46,580 bases of DNA from Deltaproteobacteria bacterium. GTDB lineage: Bacteria > Desulfobacterota > Binatia > HRBIN30 > JACQVA1. The position numbers and the translations under genes are program-made. The stretch is from contig JACQVA010000013.1 in the NCBI GenBank assembly GCA_016210005.1, positions 1-46,580 of the forward strand, read 5' to 3'. Position 1 is the stretch's first letter. Every line of letters begins with the position of its first letter. This document shows, one piece after another, positions 7,562 to 14,118 of this stretch. The notes beneath the pieces are model-generated. The model ran no database searches and was not told where the DNA came from. It was given only the letters and a program-made list of their open reading frames with translations.

Positions 7562-8580
7562 TACGCAAGTGGCAAGCGACGCTGGCGGTGCTGCTCATGA
7601 CCATCGCGCGGATCGCCGCGGCGGACGAGGTCGTGGTCTACACGTCGGTCGACGAGGTCTTCGCGCGCCCCATCGCGCGCGGCTTCGAGGCGGAGAGCGG
7701 CATCACGGTGCGCCTTGTGCCCGACACGGAGGAGACCAAGAGCACGGGCTTGGTGAATCGCCTGATCGCGGAGAGAGCGCGACCGCAAGCAGACGTGTTT
7801 TGGAGCGGCGATCCCGTGCGCGCCGCTGTACTTGCGCGGAAGGGTGTATCGGCGCCGTATCGCTCGCCGCAAGCCGACGGCTTGCCGGCGCAGTTCTCCG
7901 ATCCGAACGGACACTGGATCGGATTCTCGGCCCGGGCACGAGTGCTCATCTACAACCGCACCCTGGTGCCCGAGGGGCAAACACCCACTTCGGTTATGGA
8001 TCTGCTCGCACCGCGCTTTCGAGGCAAGGCGTGTCTTGCCAATCCCCTTTTCGGAACGACCTCAATGCATGCGGCGGCGCTGTTCGCCGTGCTCGGTGAG
8101 GAAAGAGCCCGGGCGTTCTTCGAGGGCTTTACCGCGAACGGTGGAAGGATGCTGTCCTCGAACGGCGAGGTGCGCCGGCGAGTAGCCAACGGCGAGTGCG
8201 CCGTGGGCATCACCGACACGGACGATGCAAACGTCGCACGCCTGGAGGGCAAGCCCATCGGCGTCGTGTTCCCCGACGCCGATGGCATCGGCACGCTCGT
8301 GATCCCAAACTGCGCCGTACTGATTGCCGGCGCGCCGCACCCAGCAGCCGCACGGCGGTTCATCGACTACCTCCTGCGTCCGGAGAGCGAGCGGGCACTG
8401 GCGGAGAGCGCGGCGGCGCAAATGCCGCTGCGCGCCGACGTGCCTGTGCCAGAGGGCGTCGTGCCCCTCTCGCAGCTCCGGCCCATGCAGGTGGACTATG
8501 GCGTCCTGGCTCAGCTTCTCGAAACTCTCTCGCGCGGCTACCTGAAGGACTGGGTCGATCGCGCCAACTCACAAAGGTGA
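7558..8580 (+). CDS. ABC importer substrate-binding protein (ferric-iron type)
   Basis: The 340-residue protein has a signal peptide (LAVLLMTIARIAAA) and the family opening EVVVYTSVDEVFARPIARGF. Next comes LVNRLIAERARPQADVFWSG, typical of Fe(3+)-binding FbpA/FutA/AfuA-like proteins (SBP_bac_6/8 fold). ANPLFGTTSMHAAALFAVLG and GECAVGITDTDDANVARLEG fit the same fold. It collects a ligand in the periplasm for the permease and ATPase encoded next. The ligand could be ferric iron, but an oxyanion or other compound cannot be ruled out given the chromate neighbourhood. Start ATG overlaps the preceding stop. Confidence 0.85.
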   Translation: MIRKWQATLAVLLMTIARIAAADEVVVYTSVDEVFARPIARGFEAESGITVRLVPDTEETKSTGLVNRLIAERARPQADVFWSGDPVRAAVLARKGVSAPYRSPQADGLPAQFSDPNGHWIGFSARARVLIYNRTLVPEGQTPTSVMDLLAPRFRGKACLANPLFGTTSMHAAALFAVLGEERARAFFEGFTANGGRMLSSNGEVRRRVANGECAVGITDTDDANVARLEGKPIGVVFPDADGIGTLVIPNCAVLIAGAPHPAAARRFIDYLLRPESERALAESAAAQMPLRADVPVPEGVVPLSQLRPMQVDYGVLAQLLETLSRGYLKDWVDRANSQR

Positions 8581-8623
8581 GAGCGTTACGTCAGATGACG
8601 GGTGCGAAGGCCCCGGTTGGGTC

Positions 8624-10212
8624 ATGATCAGCAGTTTGGCTTTGGAGCGGCCGGGGCGATGGCGCGCCGGTGGCATCGGGTTACTCCTGGGCTTGATCGC
8701 CGCGCCGGATGTGCTGCTGCTCTGGTACGCGATGGGTGACGGCGCGGTAGGATCGTCGTTCGTACAGTCGATCGGGCGGAGCGCCTGCATTGCTGGCAGT
8801 GCTGGGCTCGTCGGGCTGATGTGCGGGCTGCTGTTGGGAGTCGGTGCAGCCCTCTATCGATTCCCGGGCCGCGCCCTGCTTTTGGCGCTGGTAACGCTGC
8901 CCTTGCTCGTCCCGTCGTTCCTGTGGGGGATCGGCTGGTCGTCTTTGGCGGCTGCACTGGGCGTGCCGCTCCTGCTCTCCGGGCTTCCGGCGTGCGTCCT
9001 GGTGTTGGCTGCAGGGCTGGTTGTGCCGCTGGTATTGCTCACGGCTTACGCCGCGACGGCAGCGCTGACAGGGTCGCAGGTAGATGCGGCGCGGCTCGCT
9101 GGGGGAGAACAGGAGGTGGTGTGGCAAGCTAGTCGGAACGCGAGCGCACCGGCGCTGCTTGCCGCAGCGTTGGGCGGGGTCCTAACACTCGCCGACCCGG
9201 GACCCGGGCAGATTTTCGGAGTGCAGACGGCGGCCTCCGAAATTCTGACGAGCTTTGCTGCGCTCTACGACTTCGGCCTCGCGGTTCGGCAGTGCGCGGT
9301 TCTAGCAGGACTCGTTCTCGTGGGCGCGGTGCCACCCGCACTCCTTGCCACAGCGCGCTTCGCAGACGATCTCCTGGCCAAGCAGACACGCCAGGCGGTC
9401 CCTGTGACGCATGAACGCTCGGCGGTGCTCATGGTGGGCGCGATGGCCGTTCTGGCGGTTACGGCGACTATCTTGCCGACCGTCGGGTTGTTGTTGCCGA
9501 TGGTTAGTGCTGGACCAGAACTCCTGCCGCGGACGGCGCGCGATCCGTTCCAGATGAACCACCCGGAGCTGGTGCTCTTCGGCGCAGCCGCGGAAGTTGG
9601 GCGGACTGCCGCAAACAGTTTCCTCTACGCCGGCGGCGCGGCGGTCGTGGCGATGCTGCTCGGCATCGGGGCGGCGGTGTGCGTCGGGCGCTTTCCACGC
9701 CTGCGGGCAGCCTGGCTGGCCGCCATGTTGGCGCTCTTCTGTGTGCCACCGGCTCTACCGGCGCTCGGCATCGTGGCTCTCGCCACGAGCGCGCCAGCTT
9801 GGGCAGATGCGTTGCTGCGTAGCCGGCTGACGGTTTGTGTAGCGCTCGGGCTACGCCTCGTGCCGCTGTCGAGTGTGATTGCCCTCCGCGCCTGGGCATC
9901 GACGTCCCCCTCGTGGGCGATGGCGGCGGCGTTGCACGGCGTCCCTTTGCATCGCTATGCGGCGCGCGTCCTGGTGCCGGTTCTGCGCCCGGCTGTCGGC
10001 GTCGGGCTGCTTCTCGTCGCACTGCATCCGCCGACATCGCAACGGTCTTGCTCGTGCATCCGCCCGGCGAGTCCTCCCTGCCGCTCACGATCTTCACGGT
10101 CATGGCAAACGCACCGGAGATGTTGGTGTCGGCGCTCTGCCTCGTTTACATAGCCGGCGCTGCAGCCGTGCTGGGGTGTCTCTGGGTGTTGAGCGGAGCA
10201 GCTGAAGTATGA
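8624..10212 (+). pseudogene. ABC importer permease (FbpB/ThiP-like), frameshifted
   Basis: A long polytopic membrane protein (about 530 residues when the frame is repaired) with two fused permease halves of the ferric-iron/thiamine type. EAA-like loops are visible at SQVDAARLAGGEQEVVWQAS and at SWAMAAALHGVPLHRYAARV. The frame breaks near 10030. A one-base shift resumes with ADIATVLLVHPPGESSLPLT and runs through ANAPEMLVSALCLVYIAGAA to a stop at 10212. Only one base is missing, so a sequencing error is possible; otherwise the importer is dead. The stop overlaps the ATPase start (ATGA). Confidence 0.78.
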
Positions 10213-10967
10213 AACGCGCGGATCTCGAGTTGCGCGGGGTCTCGAAGCACTACGATGGACGGCTCGCGTTGGACGACGTCTCGCTGCGAGTCGAGCCGGG
10301 CGACCACACCGCCATCGTCGGTTCATCCGGGTGCGGCAAGTCGACGCTACTGCGAATGGTCGCGGGCCTCGAGGCCCCCTCGAGCGGCCAGGTTCTCCTG
10401 GGTGGAGAGGTGGTCTCCGATACCCAGCGCATTGTTCTGCCGCCGCACCGGCGGGGCATCGCCATGGTGTTTCAGGACCTGGCGCTGTGGCCAAACCTAT
10501 CCGTGTTGGAGAATGTCCTGCTCGGACTCGGGGGCGCGGAGTGTTCGAAGGCGGAGCGCGCGGTCCGCGCCGCCGACACCCTGGCGCTTTGTGGAATTCC
10601 TGATCTCGCAGACCGCAAGCCCGGCACACTCTCGGGCGGGCAGCAGCAGCGCGTCGCCCTGGCCAGGTCCCTTGCCGTTCGGCCAGCGTTTCTGTTTTTG
10701 GACGAACCGTTTGCCGGATTGGACCCGGTGATCAAGGCGAAGCTTTTGCGCGAGATTGCAGCGCTTGCAGGTGAGCACGCGTTCACCATCGTACTCGTTA
10801 CCCACGACCCCTTCGAGGCGACCGAGCTCTGCACGATAGGGGTGTTGCTCGAGGGCGGCCGCGCAACAGAGCGCGGTAAACTGGTCGATCTCTTCCGCAA
10901 GTCGTCGGCGGAGATCCTCTGTAGCTTCCGGCAGCGTTTAGGCGGCTGGGCTGGTGCGCTCACATGA
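10209..10967 (+). CDS. ABC importer ATP-binding protein
   Basis: The 252-residue cytoplasmic ATPase has Walker A GSSGCGKST (about residue 38), a Q-loop in MVFQDLALWPNL, signature LSGGQQQRVALARSL, Walker B FLFLDEPFAGLDP and switch His in VLVTHDPFEA. The layout matches FbpC/PotA-type importers, although the C-terminal regulatory (TOBE) domain is short or absent. It is the last gene of the chrB-to-ATPase run and powers import by the preceding permease and binding protein. Confidence 0.9.
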   Translation: MKRADLELRGVSKHYDGRLALDDVSLRVEPGDHTAIVGSSGCGKSTLLRMVAGLEAPSSGQVLLGGEVVSDTQRIVLPPHRRGIAMVFQDLALWPNLSVLENVLLGLGGAECSKAERAVRAADTLALCGIPDLADRKPGTLSGGQQQRVALARSLAVRPAFLFLDEPFAGLDPVIKAKLLREIAALAGEHAFTIVLVTHDPFEATELCTIGVLLEGGRATERGKLVDLFRKSSAEILCSFRQRLGGWAGALT

Positions 10968-11015
10968 ACACGTTCGCCGCAGTGGATGAGGTCGCTGCCG
11001 AGAAAGCCGCGCTCA

Positions 11016-11537
11016 CTCACGAATGGCGATGCCGGTGATGGAGGTCCGGCCAGTGCGGGTGCGTGTGCGCTACGGCCTCGTGCTGGTGCCAGTGCTCGTG
11101 GATCAGGGGCGCCGTCTCTTCATGATCGTGGCTGTGATGCCCGTCGTCGTGCCGATGTGCGTGCGTGTGCGCGAACGGCTTGTGAACGTGCGCATGCCCG
11201 TGCCGAGCGGCGAACATCACGGCAATTCCGGTTGCCATCAGCAACGCGGCCATGAGTTGGGCAGCCATCAGGGTCTCCCCGAGCAGCACTGCCGAAACCA
11301 CCACGCCGAAGAATGGCGCCGTTGCGAATAGGAGTTGGCTGCGCGTCGCTCCGAGGTGCTGCGCAGCGCTGACGTACAGGACGATGCTGGCGCCGTAGGA
11401 AAATGCACCGACCGTTAGCGCCAGTCCGGTGGCGAAGAAGGACGCGTCGAAGTTCTGCGTCGAAGCACCCAAAAGCAGGTTCACCGTACCAGCGACGCTG
11501 CATTTCCAGAACGTCGCCCGCGTCGCGCTCATGCCGT
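11016..11537 (-). repeat. Direct repeat copy 2 (DMT transporter 3' part)
   Basis: Same-orientation partner of 1286-1808. The match begins just before the shared stop codon and ends at the joint where copy 1 switches to RND-pump sequence. Recombination between the two copies would delete the whole chromate/ABC cluster. Confidence 0.8.
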
Positions 11538-11793
11538 CGATCAGCGCCGTCAGGTGGTTGTCGAGCCCCCAGCAGAGGCAGGCCAGACTCACGAGCAGGA
11601 CCGCAACGGCGCCGCTCCCGATCTCGGCCCCCGCCAGGATTATTCCCCCTACCGCGACACCGCCGATGCCGATCCACCCCGACCATCCCAGGCGCTCGCG
11701 GAAGAACAGATGCCCCAATACCGCCGTCGCAACGAGCTCCATGTTCAACCAAAGCGATACCGATGTTGCTGATGCGAGGCGCAGGCCGATCAA
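11017..11793 (-). CDS. DMT/EamA transporter with His-rich tail, N-terminally truncated
   Basis: The 258-residue frame covers about eight membrane segments of an EamA-type permease: IGLRLASATSVSLWLNMELV, then GIGGVAVGGIILAGAEIGSG, then VSAAQHLGATRSQLLFATAP. It ends with about 60 residues rich in histidine (HGHAHVHKPFAHTHAHRHDD and HEHWHQHEAVAHTHPHWPDL). EamA proteins normally have ten segments and about 300 residues, so roughly the first two segments are missing. Just upstream the sequence switches to an unrelated gene (11786-12058), which shows a recombination joint. The His-rich tail suggests nickel, cobalt or zinc handling. Whether the shortened protein works is doubtful. Confidence 0.75.
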   Translation of the reverse strand: MIGLRLASATSVSLWLNMELVATAVLGHLFFRERLGWSGWIGIGGVAVGGIILAGAEIGSGAVAVLLVSLACLCWGLDNHLTALIDGMSATRATFWKCSVAGTVNLLLGASTQNFDASFFATGLALTVGAFSYGASIVLYVSAAQHLGATRSQLLFATAPFFGVVVSAVLLGETLMAAQLMAALLMATGIAVMFAARHGHAHVHKPFAHTHAHRHDDGHHSHDHEETAPLIHEHWHQHEAVAHTHPHWPDLHHRHRHS

Positions 11794-12058
11794 TCGTGTG
11801 CCGTTTCCGGCGCACCTCCGTGTTCTTCGCCAGGAGCACGGTTTCAGGGCCGGGGTTTTCGCGCGCGGCGATGCACTCGCGCACGAGGAGGTCGACCCAT
11901 TCCCGGTCGTCGCGGATCACTTCGGCGATGACCACGCGATCGCCCGTCTTGACCGCGCGGCCCCGCCGGTGGCGGGATTTTCGCCAAATGCCCTCGGTCC
12001 AGCGGATCACGTCCGCCTCGATAGATCCGCTACTGCAAGGAATCCACTCCGCCGCCAT
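11786..12058 (-). pseudogene. Conserved hypothetical protein, 3' end lost
   Basis: ATG 12058 opens a frame of about 91 recognisable residues: MAAEWIPCSSGSIEADVIRW, then TGDRVVIAEVIRDDREWVDL, then NTEVRRKRHTIDR. I believe I have seen similar short proteins in other proteobacteria but cannot name a function. After residue 91 the frame runs into DMT transporter sequence in the wrong frame, so the normal end is missing. It starts two bases after the stop of the AbiEii toxin remnant, suggesting it was once cotranscribed with that locus. Confidence 0.45.
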
Positions 12059-12249
12059 GCCTATGCTCCGCCCTTCCAGGGGTCGCCCGGCAGGAGTTCG
12101 ATGAGGCGGGTAGACACCATCGGGGCTGCTGTCCCGATATCCCAGGCAAACCCCGCTGCGAGCAAAGGACCGATGTCCGCCGTGAATTCCGGATCGCCCA
12201 GCTTGCCGGCGATATTCCTCTCGAACAGGGCACGCGTGATCTTGTGCCC

Positions 12250-12258
12250 CTCCCGCTC
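12250..12258 (+). repeat. Target-site duplication, left copy
   Basis: CTCCCGCTC directly abuts the left terminal inverted repeat and is repeated at 12889-12897 directly after the right one. Both copies encode the same toxin residues (ERE) on the minus strand. Confidence 0.8.
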
Positions 12259-12280
12259 GGGTGTGCGACAAATCTGTGGG
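12259..12280 (+). repeat. Left terminal inverted repeat of the GxxExxY element
   Basis: Begins GGGTGTGCGACA and ends TGTGGG. The reverse complement of 12867-12888 has the same two blocks with a different 4-base spacer (AATC against TGAT). Confidence 0.8.
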
Positions 12281-12318
12281 TAGCGGGCATCCGTGCTGAA
12301 GAAGCCGACGGAGGGTCT

Positions 12319-12345
12319 ACCATGAAGAACATGAAGGGCACGAAG
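12319..12345 (+). repeat. Subterminal inverted repeat, left copy
   Basis: This 27-bp stretch starts ACCATGAAGAACATGAAGG and pairs with the reverse complement of 12729-12755 at 24 of 27 positions. It contains the start codon and first eight codons of the GxxExxY gene. Confidence 0.75.
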
Positions 12346-12717
12346 AGGGAGTTCAGCGAGCTTTCGAATCGAGTCATTGGCTGTGCGATCGAAGTTCATC
12401 GGGTCCTTGGCCCTGGGCTGCTCGAATCTACCTATCAACAATGCCTTGCCAGGGAGCTCACGCTGAATGGAATCGGCTTCAAGCTCGAACATCCGCTGCC
12501 GGTCGAGTACAAAGGTATCCGTTTGGACTGTGGCTATCGAATCGATGTTCTCGTCGAAGACGAGCTGATCCTCGAGCTCAAGAGCGTCGATGAAGTCTGC
12601 GGTATCCATCAGGCGCAGCTCCTGACCTATATGAAGTTGGCGGGAATCAAACAGGGATTTCTGATCAATTTCAACGTTGCGCTCTTGAAAGACGGTCTCC
12701 AAAGCTTCGTTTTATGA
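12322..12717 (+). CDS. GxxExxY protein (PD-(D/E)XK nuclease-like)
   Basis: The 131-residue protein has the name-giving motif GLLESTY (from GPGLLESTYQQCLARELTLN) and a nuclease-like core: GYRIDVLVEDELILELKSVD, with Asp, Glu and Lys in the D-x(n)-E-x-K arrangement. This is the GxxExxY family (PDDEXK_3); its biochemical role is not established to my knowledge. ATG 12322 is chosen because it starts the conserved region and its leader MKNMKG recurs in family members as I recall them. It is the only gene of a 630-bp insertion in the AbiEii toxin gene, on the opposite strand to the toxin. Confidence 0.85.
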   Translation: MKNMKGTKREFSELSNRVIGCAIEVHRVLGPGLLESTYQQCLARELTLNGIGFKLEHPLPVEYKGIRLDCGYRIDVLVEDELILELKSVDEVCGIHQAQLLTYMKLAGIKQGFLINFNVALLKDGLQSFVL

Positions 12718-12728
12718 CGTGATTGGGC

Positions 12729-12755
12729 CTTCATGTCCTTCATGCTCTTCATGGT
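12729..12755 (-). repeat. Subterminal inverted repeat, right copy
   Basis: On the minus strand it reads ACCATGAAGAGCATGAAGG and onward. It begins 12 bp after the GxxExxY stop codon and faces the left copy at 12319-12345. Confidence 0.75.
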
Positions 12756-12866
12756 GAAAGCAAACCGGGGCGCATCTTGATCCAGGCTCTCCATCCGCCA
12801 CCTCCGGGCGTCTGACCGCAGGCTACTATCAGACAGCCCTTGCAGAACATGGGTTTTCCGAAGTTC

Positions 12867-12888
12867 CCCACAATCATGTCGCACACCC
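12867..12888 (-). repeat. Right terminal inverted repeat of the GxxExxY element
   Basis: The minus strand reads GGGTGTGCGACA, then TGAT, then TGTGGG, mirroring 12259-12280. It is followed immediately by the duplicated CTCCCGCTC. Confidence 0.8.
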
Positions 12889-12897
12889 CTCCCGCTC
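12889..12897 (+). repeat. Target-site duplication, right copy
   Basis: CTCCCGCTC, identical to 12250-12258. The interval between is 630 bp. Confidence 0.8.
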
Positions 12898-13125
12898 CGT
12901 GTACTGCAGGAATGCGGCGACGATACGGTCAGGGGCGACGTCGGGTTTTTCCAACGCCGTCGCCAGGTCGAACAGGTCGCGGCCCTGCTTGCGCTAGCGC
13001 TTCCCGCAGGAGCGGATGCGAGAAAATCTCCACGAGCGCCCGGCTGATCACCAAGTCCTGCTCCACCTGGAAGTCCTGGACCCACGGCGCTTCCGACCGC
13101 CACGAGGTGATGTAATCCCGCGGGA

Positions 13126-13926
13126 TCATAGCTCGGCCTCGACGCGGGCGTTGACGTAGAGCTTCCAGCCCTTGTTGCGCGCTCGCTTCCGCGGCGCCTT
13201 CGGCAGGAGAACGGCCGATTTCTTCGCGTGACCTCGGACGTACTCCTTGAGCGCCGCCGTCTTCGCGTCGAAGCCGAGGTGCTCCAGGATGTACCCAAGC
13301 CGTTGCGCCCAGGGGACCGGCGCCGTCGCTGCCGCGGCGGCAAGTTTCGCGGAGTCGATCCGCTCCGCCAGTTCAGAGAGAACCGTCGCCACCTGTCCGA
13401 GGCCGCCCGCGTGCTCGACGTAACCGGCAAGGTCCAGCGCCGTTGCCTCCGACGACGACACCGTGATCGCGCCGCGCGGCGTGTTGAAGTCTTGAACGGG
13501 TACGTCCGCGAGACGCTTGCGGGCGATGAATGCGACCCGCACCATGCCGCAGGCGATCGGTCGGCGGTTCTTGGCCAGAAAGACCTGGAACTCCTGTGGC
13601 CGCTGATGCGCCGCGCCGTGGTACTGCGCGGCCGACAGCAGCCCCGCGTAGTAGCGGAGATGCAGGTGCTCCATCAGCGTGGGGATGAACTGGTCGGCGG
13701 GAAGGCAGCCGAGTACGCGGTATTCCGGCGGGACGATGACGTAGAAACCCCGCGCCGGGGAGGCGAGGAGCTTTTGCTTCGCGAGGCGATTCAGGGCAAG
13801 TTTCGCTGCGGCGGCCGAGACGCCAAGAGCCGTTTGGACATCCCGAGAGGCGAAGTGGTAGCGCCCGCTTGCGGCAAGCCCCTCGATGTAGTCCCTGGCG
13901 TGGCGGAATTCTCTTTTCACTTGCAT
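13126..13926 (-). CDS. AbiEi-type antitoxin (type IV toxin-antitoxin)
   Basis: The 266-residue protein has an N-terminal winged-helix domain (HARDYIEGLAASGRYHFASR, then LGVSAAAAKLALNRLAKQKL). A larger C-terminal AbiEi region includes YRVLGCLPADQFIPTLMEHL, LRYYAGLLSAAQYHGAAHQR and TPRGAITVSSSEATALDLAG. AbiEi proteins repress their own operon and counteract the AbiEii nucleotidyltransferase. The frame is intact, and its stop overlaps the toxin start by 4 bp, the normal coupling of such pairs. Since the toxin is dead here, this is an orphan antitoxin that may still protect against related toxins or act as a regulator. Confidence 0.88.
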   Translation of the reverse strand: MQVKREFRHARDYIEGLAASGRYHFASRDVQTALGVSAAAAKLALNRLAKQKLLASPARGFYVIVPPEYRVLGCLPADQFIPTLMEHLHLRYYAGLLSAAQYHGAAHQRPQEFQVFLAKNRRPIACGMVRVAFIARKRLADVPVQDFNTPRGAITVSSSEATALDLAGYVEHAGGLGQVATVLSELAERIDSAKLAAAAATAPVPWAQRLGYILEHLGFDAKTAALKEYVRGHAKKSAVLLPKAPRKRARNKGWKLYVNARVEAEL

Positions 13927-13929
13927 AAG

Positions 13930-13946
13930 GTATCAGCTTCTGATAC
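13930..13946. promoter_or_regulatory. Inverted repeat at the abiEi start, candidate operator
   Basis: GTATCAG (13930-13936), CTT, CTGATAC (13940-13946) form a 7-bp dyad three bases upstream of the abiEi start codon (13926). AbiEi-family proteins are known to autoregulate by binding inverted repeats in their promoter, so this is a plausible binding site. Confidence 0.55.
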
Positions 13947-14108
13947 TTTCCGCAAGCGGAACGTTATTCATGGCAAGTTTCCAGATGCTGGCAGTCCAGA
14001 AAGCCGCTCGATCATTGCGTTTTTCCGGAATTTGCACACTTGCTTACACACTTTCACATAGCGCAGCTAAAACGCCTGTAAATTCGGGTTGTTAGAATCA
14101 TCGTGTTG

Positions 14109-14118
14109 GGACTTAAAA
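14109..14118 (+). other. attR-like core
   Basis: GGACTTAAAA, identical to 598-607. It is followed directly by the 3' half of the original tRNA-Leu. Confidence 0.7.

Larger units (their letters stand above)
12259..12888 (+). mobile_element. 630-bp GxxExxY-carrying insertion element
   Basis: The ends are imperfect 22-bp inverted repeats, GGGTGTGCGACA-N4-TGTGGG, matching at 18 of 22 positions (12259-12280 and the complement of 12867-12888). A 9-bp direct duplication, CTCCCGCTC, flanks the unit exactly. The element sits inside the AbiEii toxin reading frame, and its removal restores LQYTEREGHKITR. Inside is one gene, for a GxxExxY protein, bracketed by a second pair of inverted repeats. There is no recognisable transposase, so it would be moved in trans or by an unusual mechanism. 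I do not know this unit as a described insertion sequence. Confidence 0.82.
12061..13129 (-). pseudogene. AbiEii-type nucleotidyltransferase toxin, deleted and interrupted
   Basis: ATG 13129 overlaps the antitoxin stop by 4 bp and begins MIPRDYITSWRSEAPWVQDF, then VEQDLVISRALVEIFSHPLL, the usual AbiEii N-terminus. Near 12990-12999 the frame shifts and jumps to QGRDLFDLATALEKPDVAPD. The family's nucleotidyltransferase core, roughly 150 residues in homologues as I recall, is missing. The frame is then interrupted at LQYTERE by a 630-bp insertion (12259-12888). It resumes as EREGHKITRALFERNIAGKL and ends ELLPGDPWKGGA at TAG 12061. Removing the insertion and one 9-bp repeat rejoins the reading frame exactly. 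The toxin is inactive on two counts. Confidence 0.82.
598..14118. mobile_element. Integrated genomic island in the tRNA-Leu anticodon loop
   Basis: The two halves of one tRNA-Leu(UAA) gene sit at the ends of this interval. Both carry the 10-base core GGACTTAAAA (598-607 and 14109-14118). Joining the element's own ends gives GGACTTAAAAGTCC, a core with short inverted arms as expected for a tyrosine-recombinase attachment site. Inside are an intron-bearing tRNA-Leu, metal-transporter remnants, a chromate/ABC cluster, and an AbiE toxin-antitoxin locus. No integrase is visible inside. A C-terminal integrase fragment lies immediately outside the right boundary. A chimeric assembly is a less likely alternative, because the tRNA halves match each other exactly. 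Confidence 0.75.

Noticed and set aside
11120-12271. A single 383-residue minus-strand protein
   Set aside because: Only its middle (MAAEWIP to HTIDR) looks real. The first part is out of frame across the AbiEii end, and the last part is the wrong frame of the DMT transporter.
12259-12888. A CRISPR-like or simple tandem repeat explanation for the ATGAAGA repeats
   Set aside because: There are only two copies and they are inverted, not tandem. Target duplication and toxin frame restoration fit an insertion.
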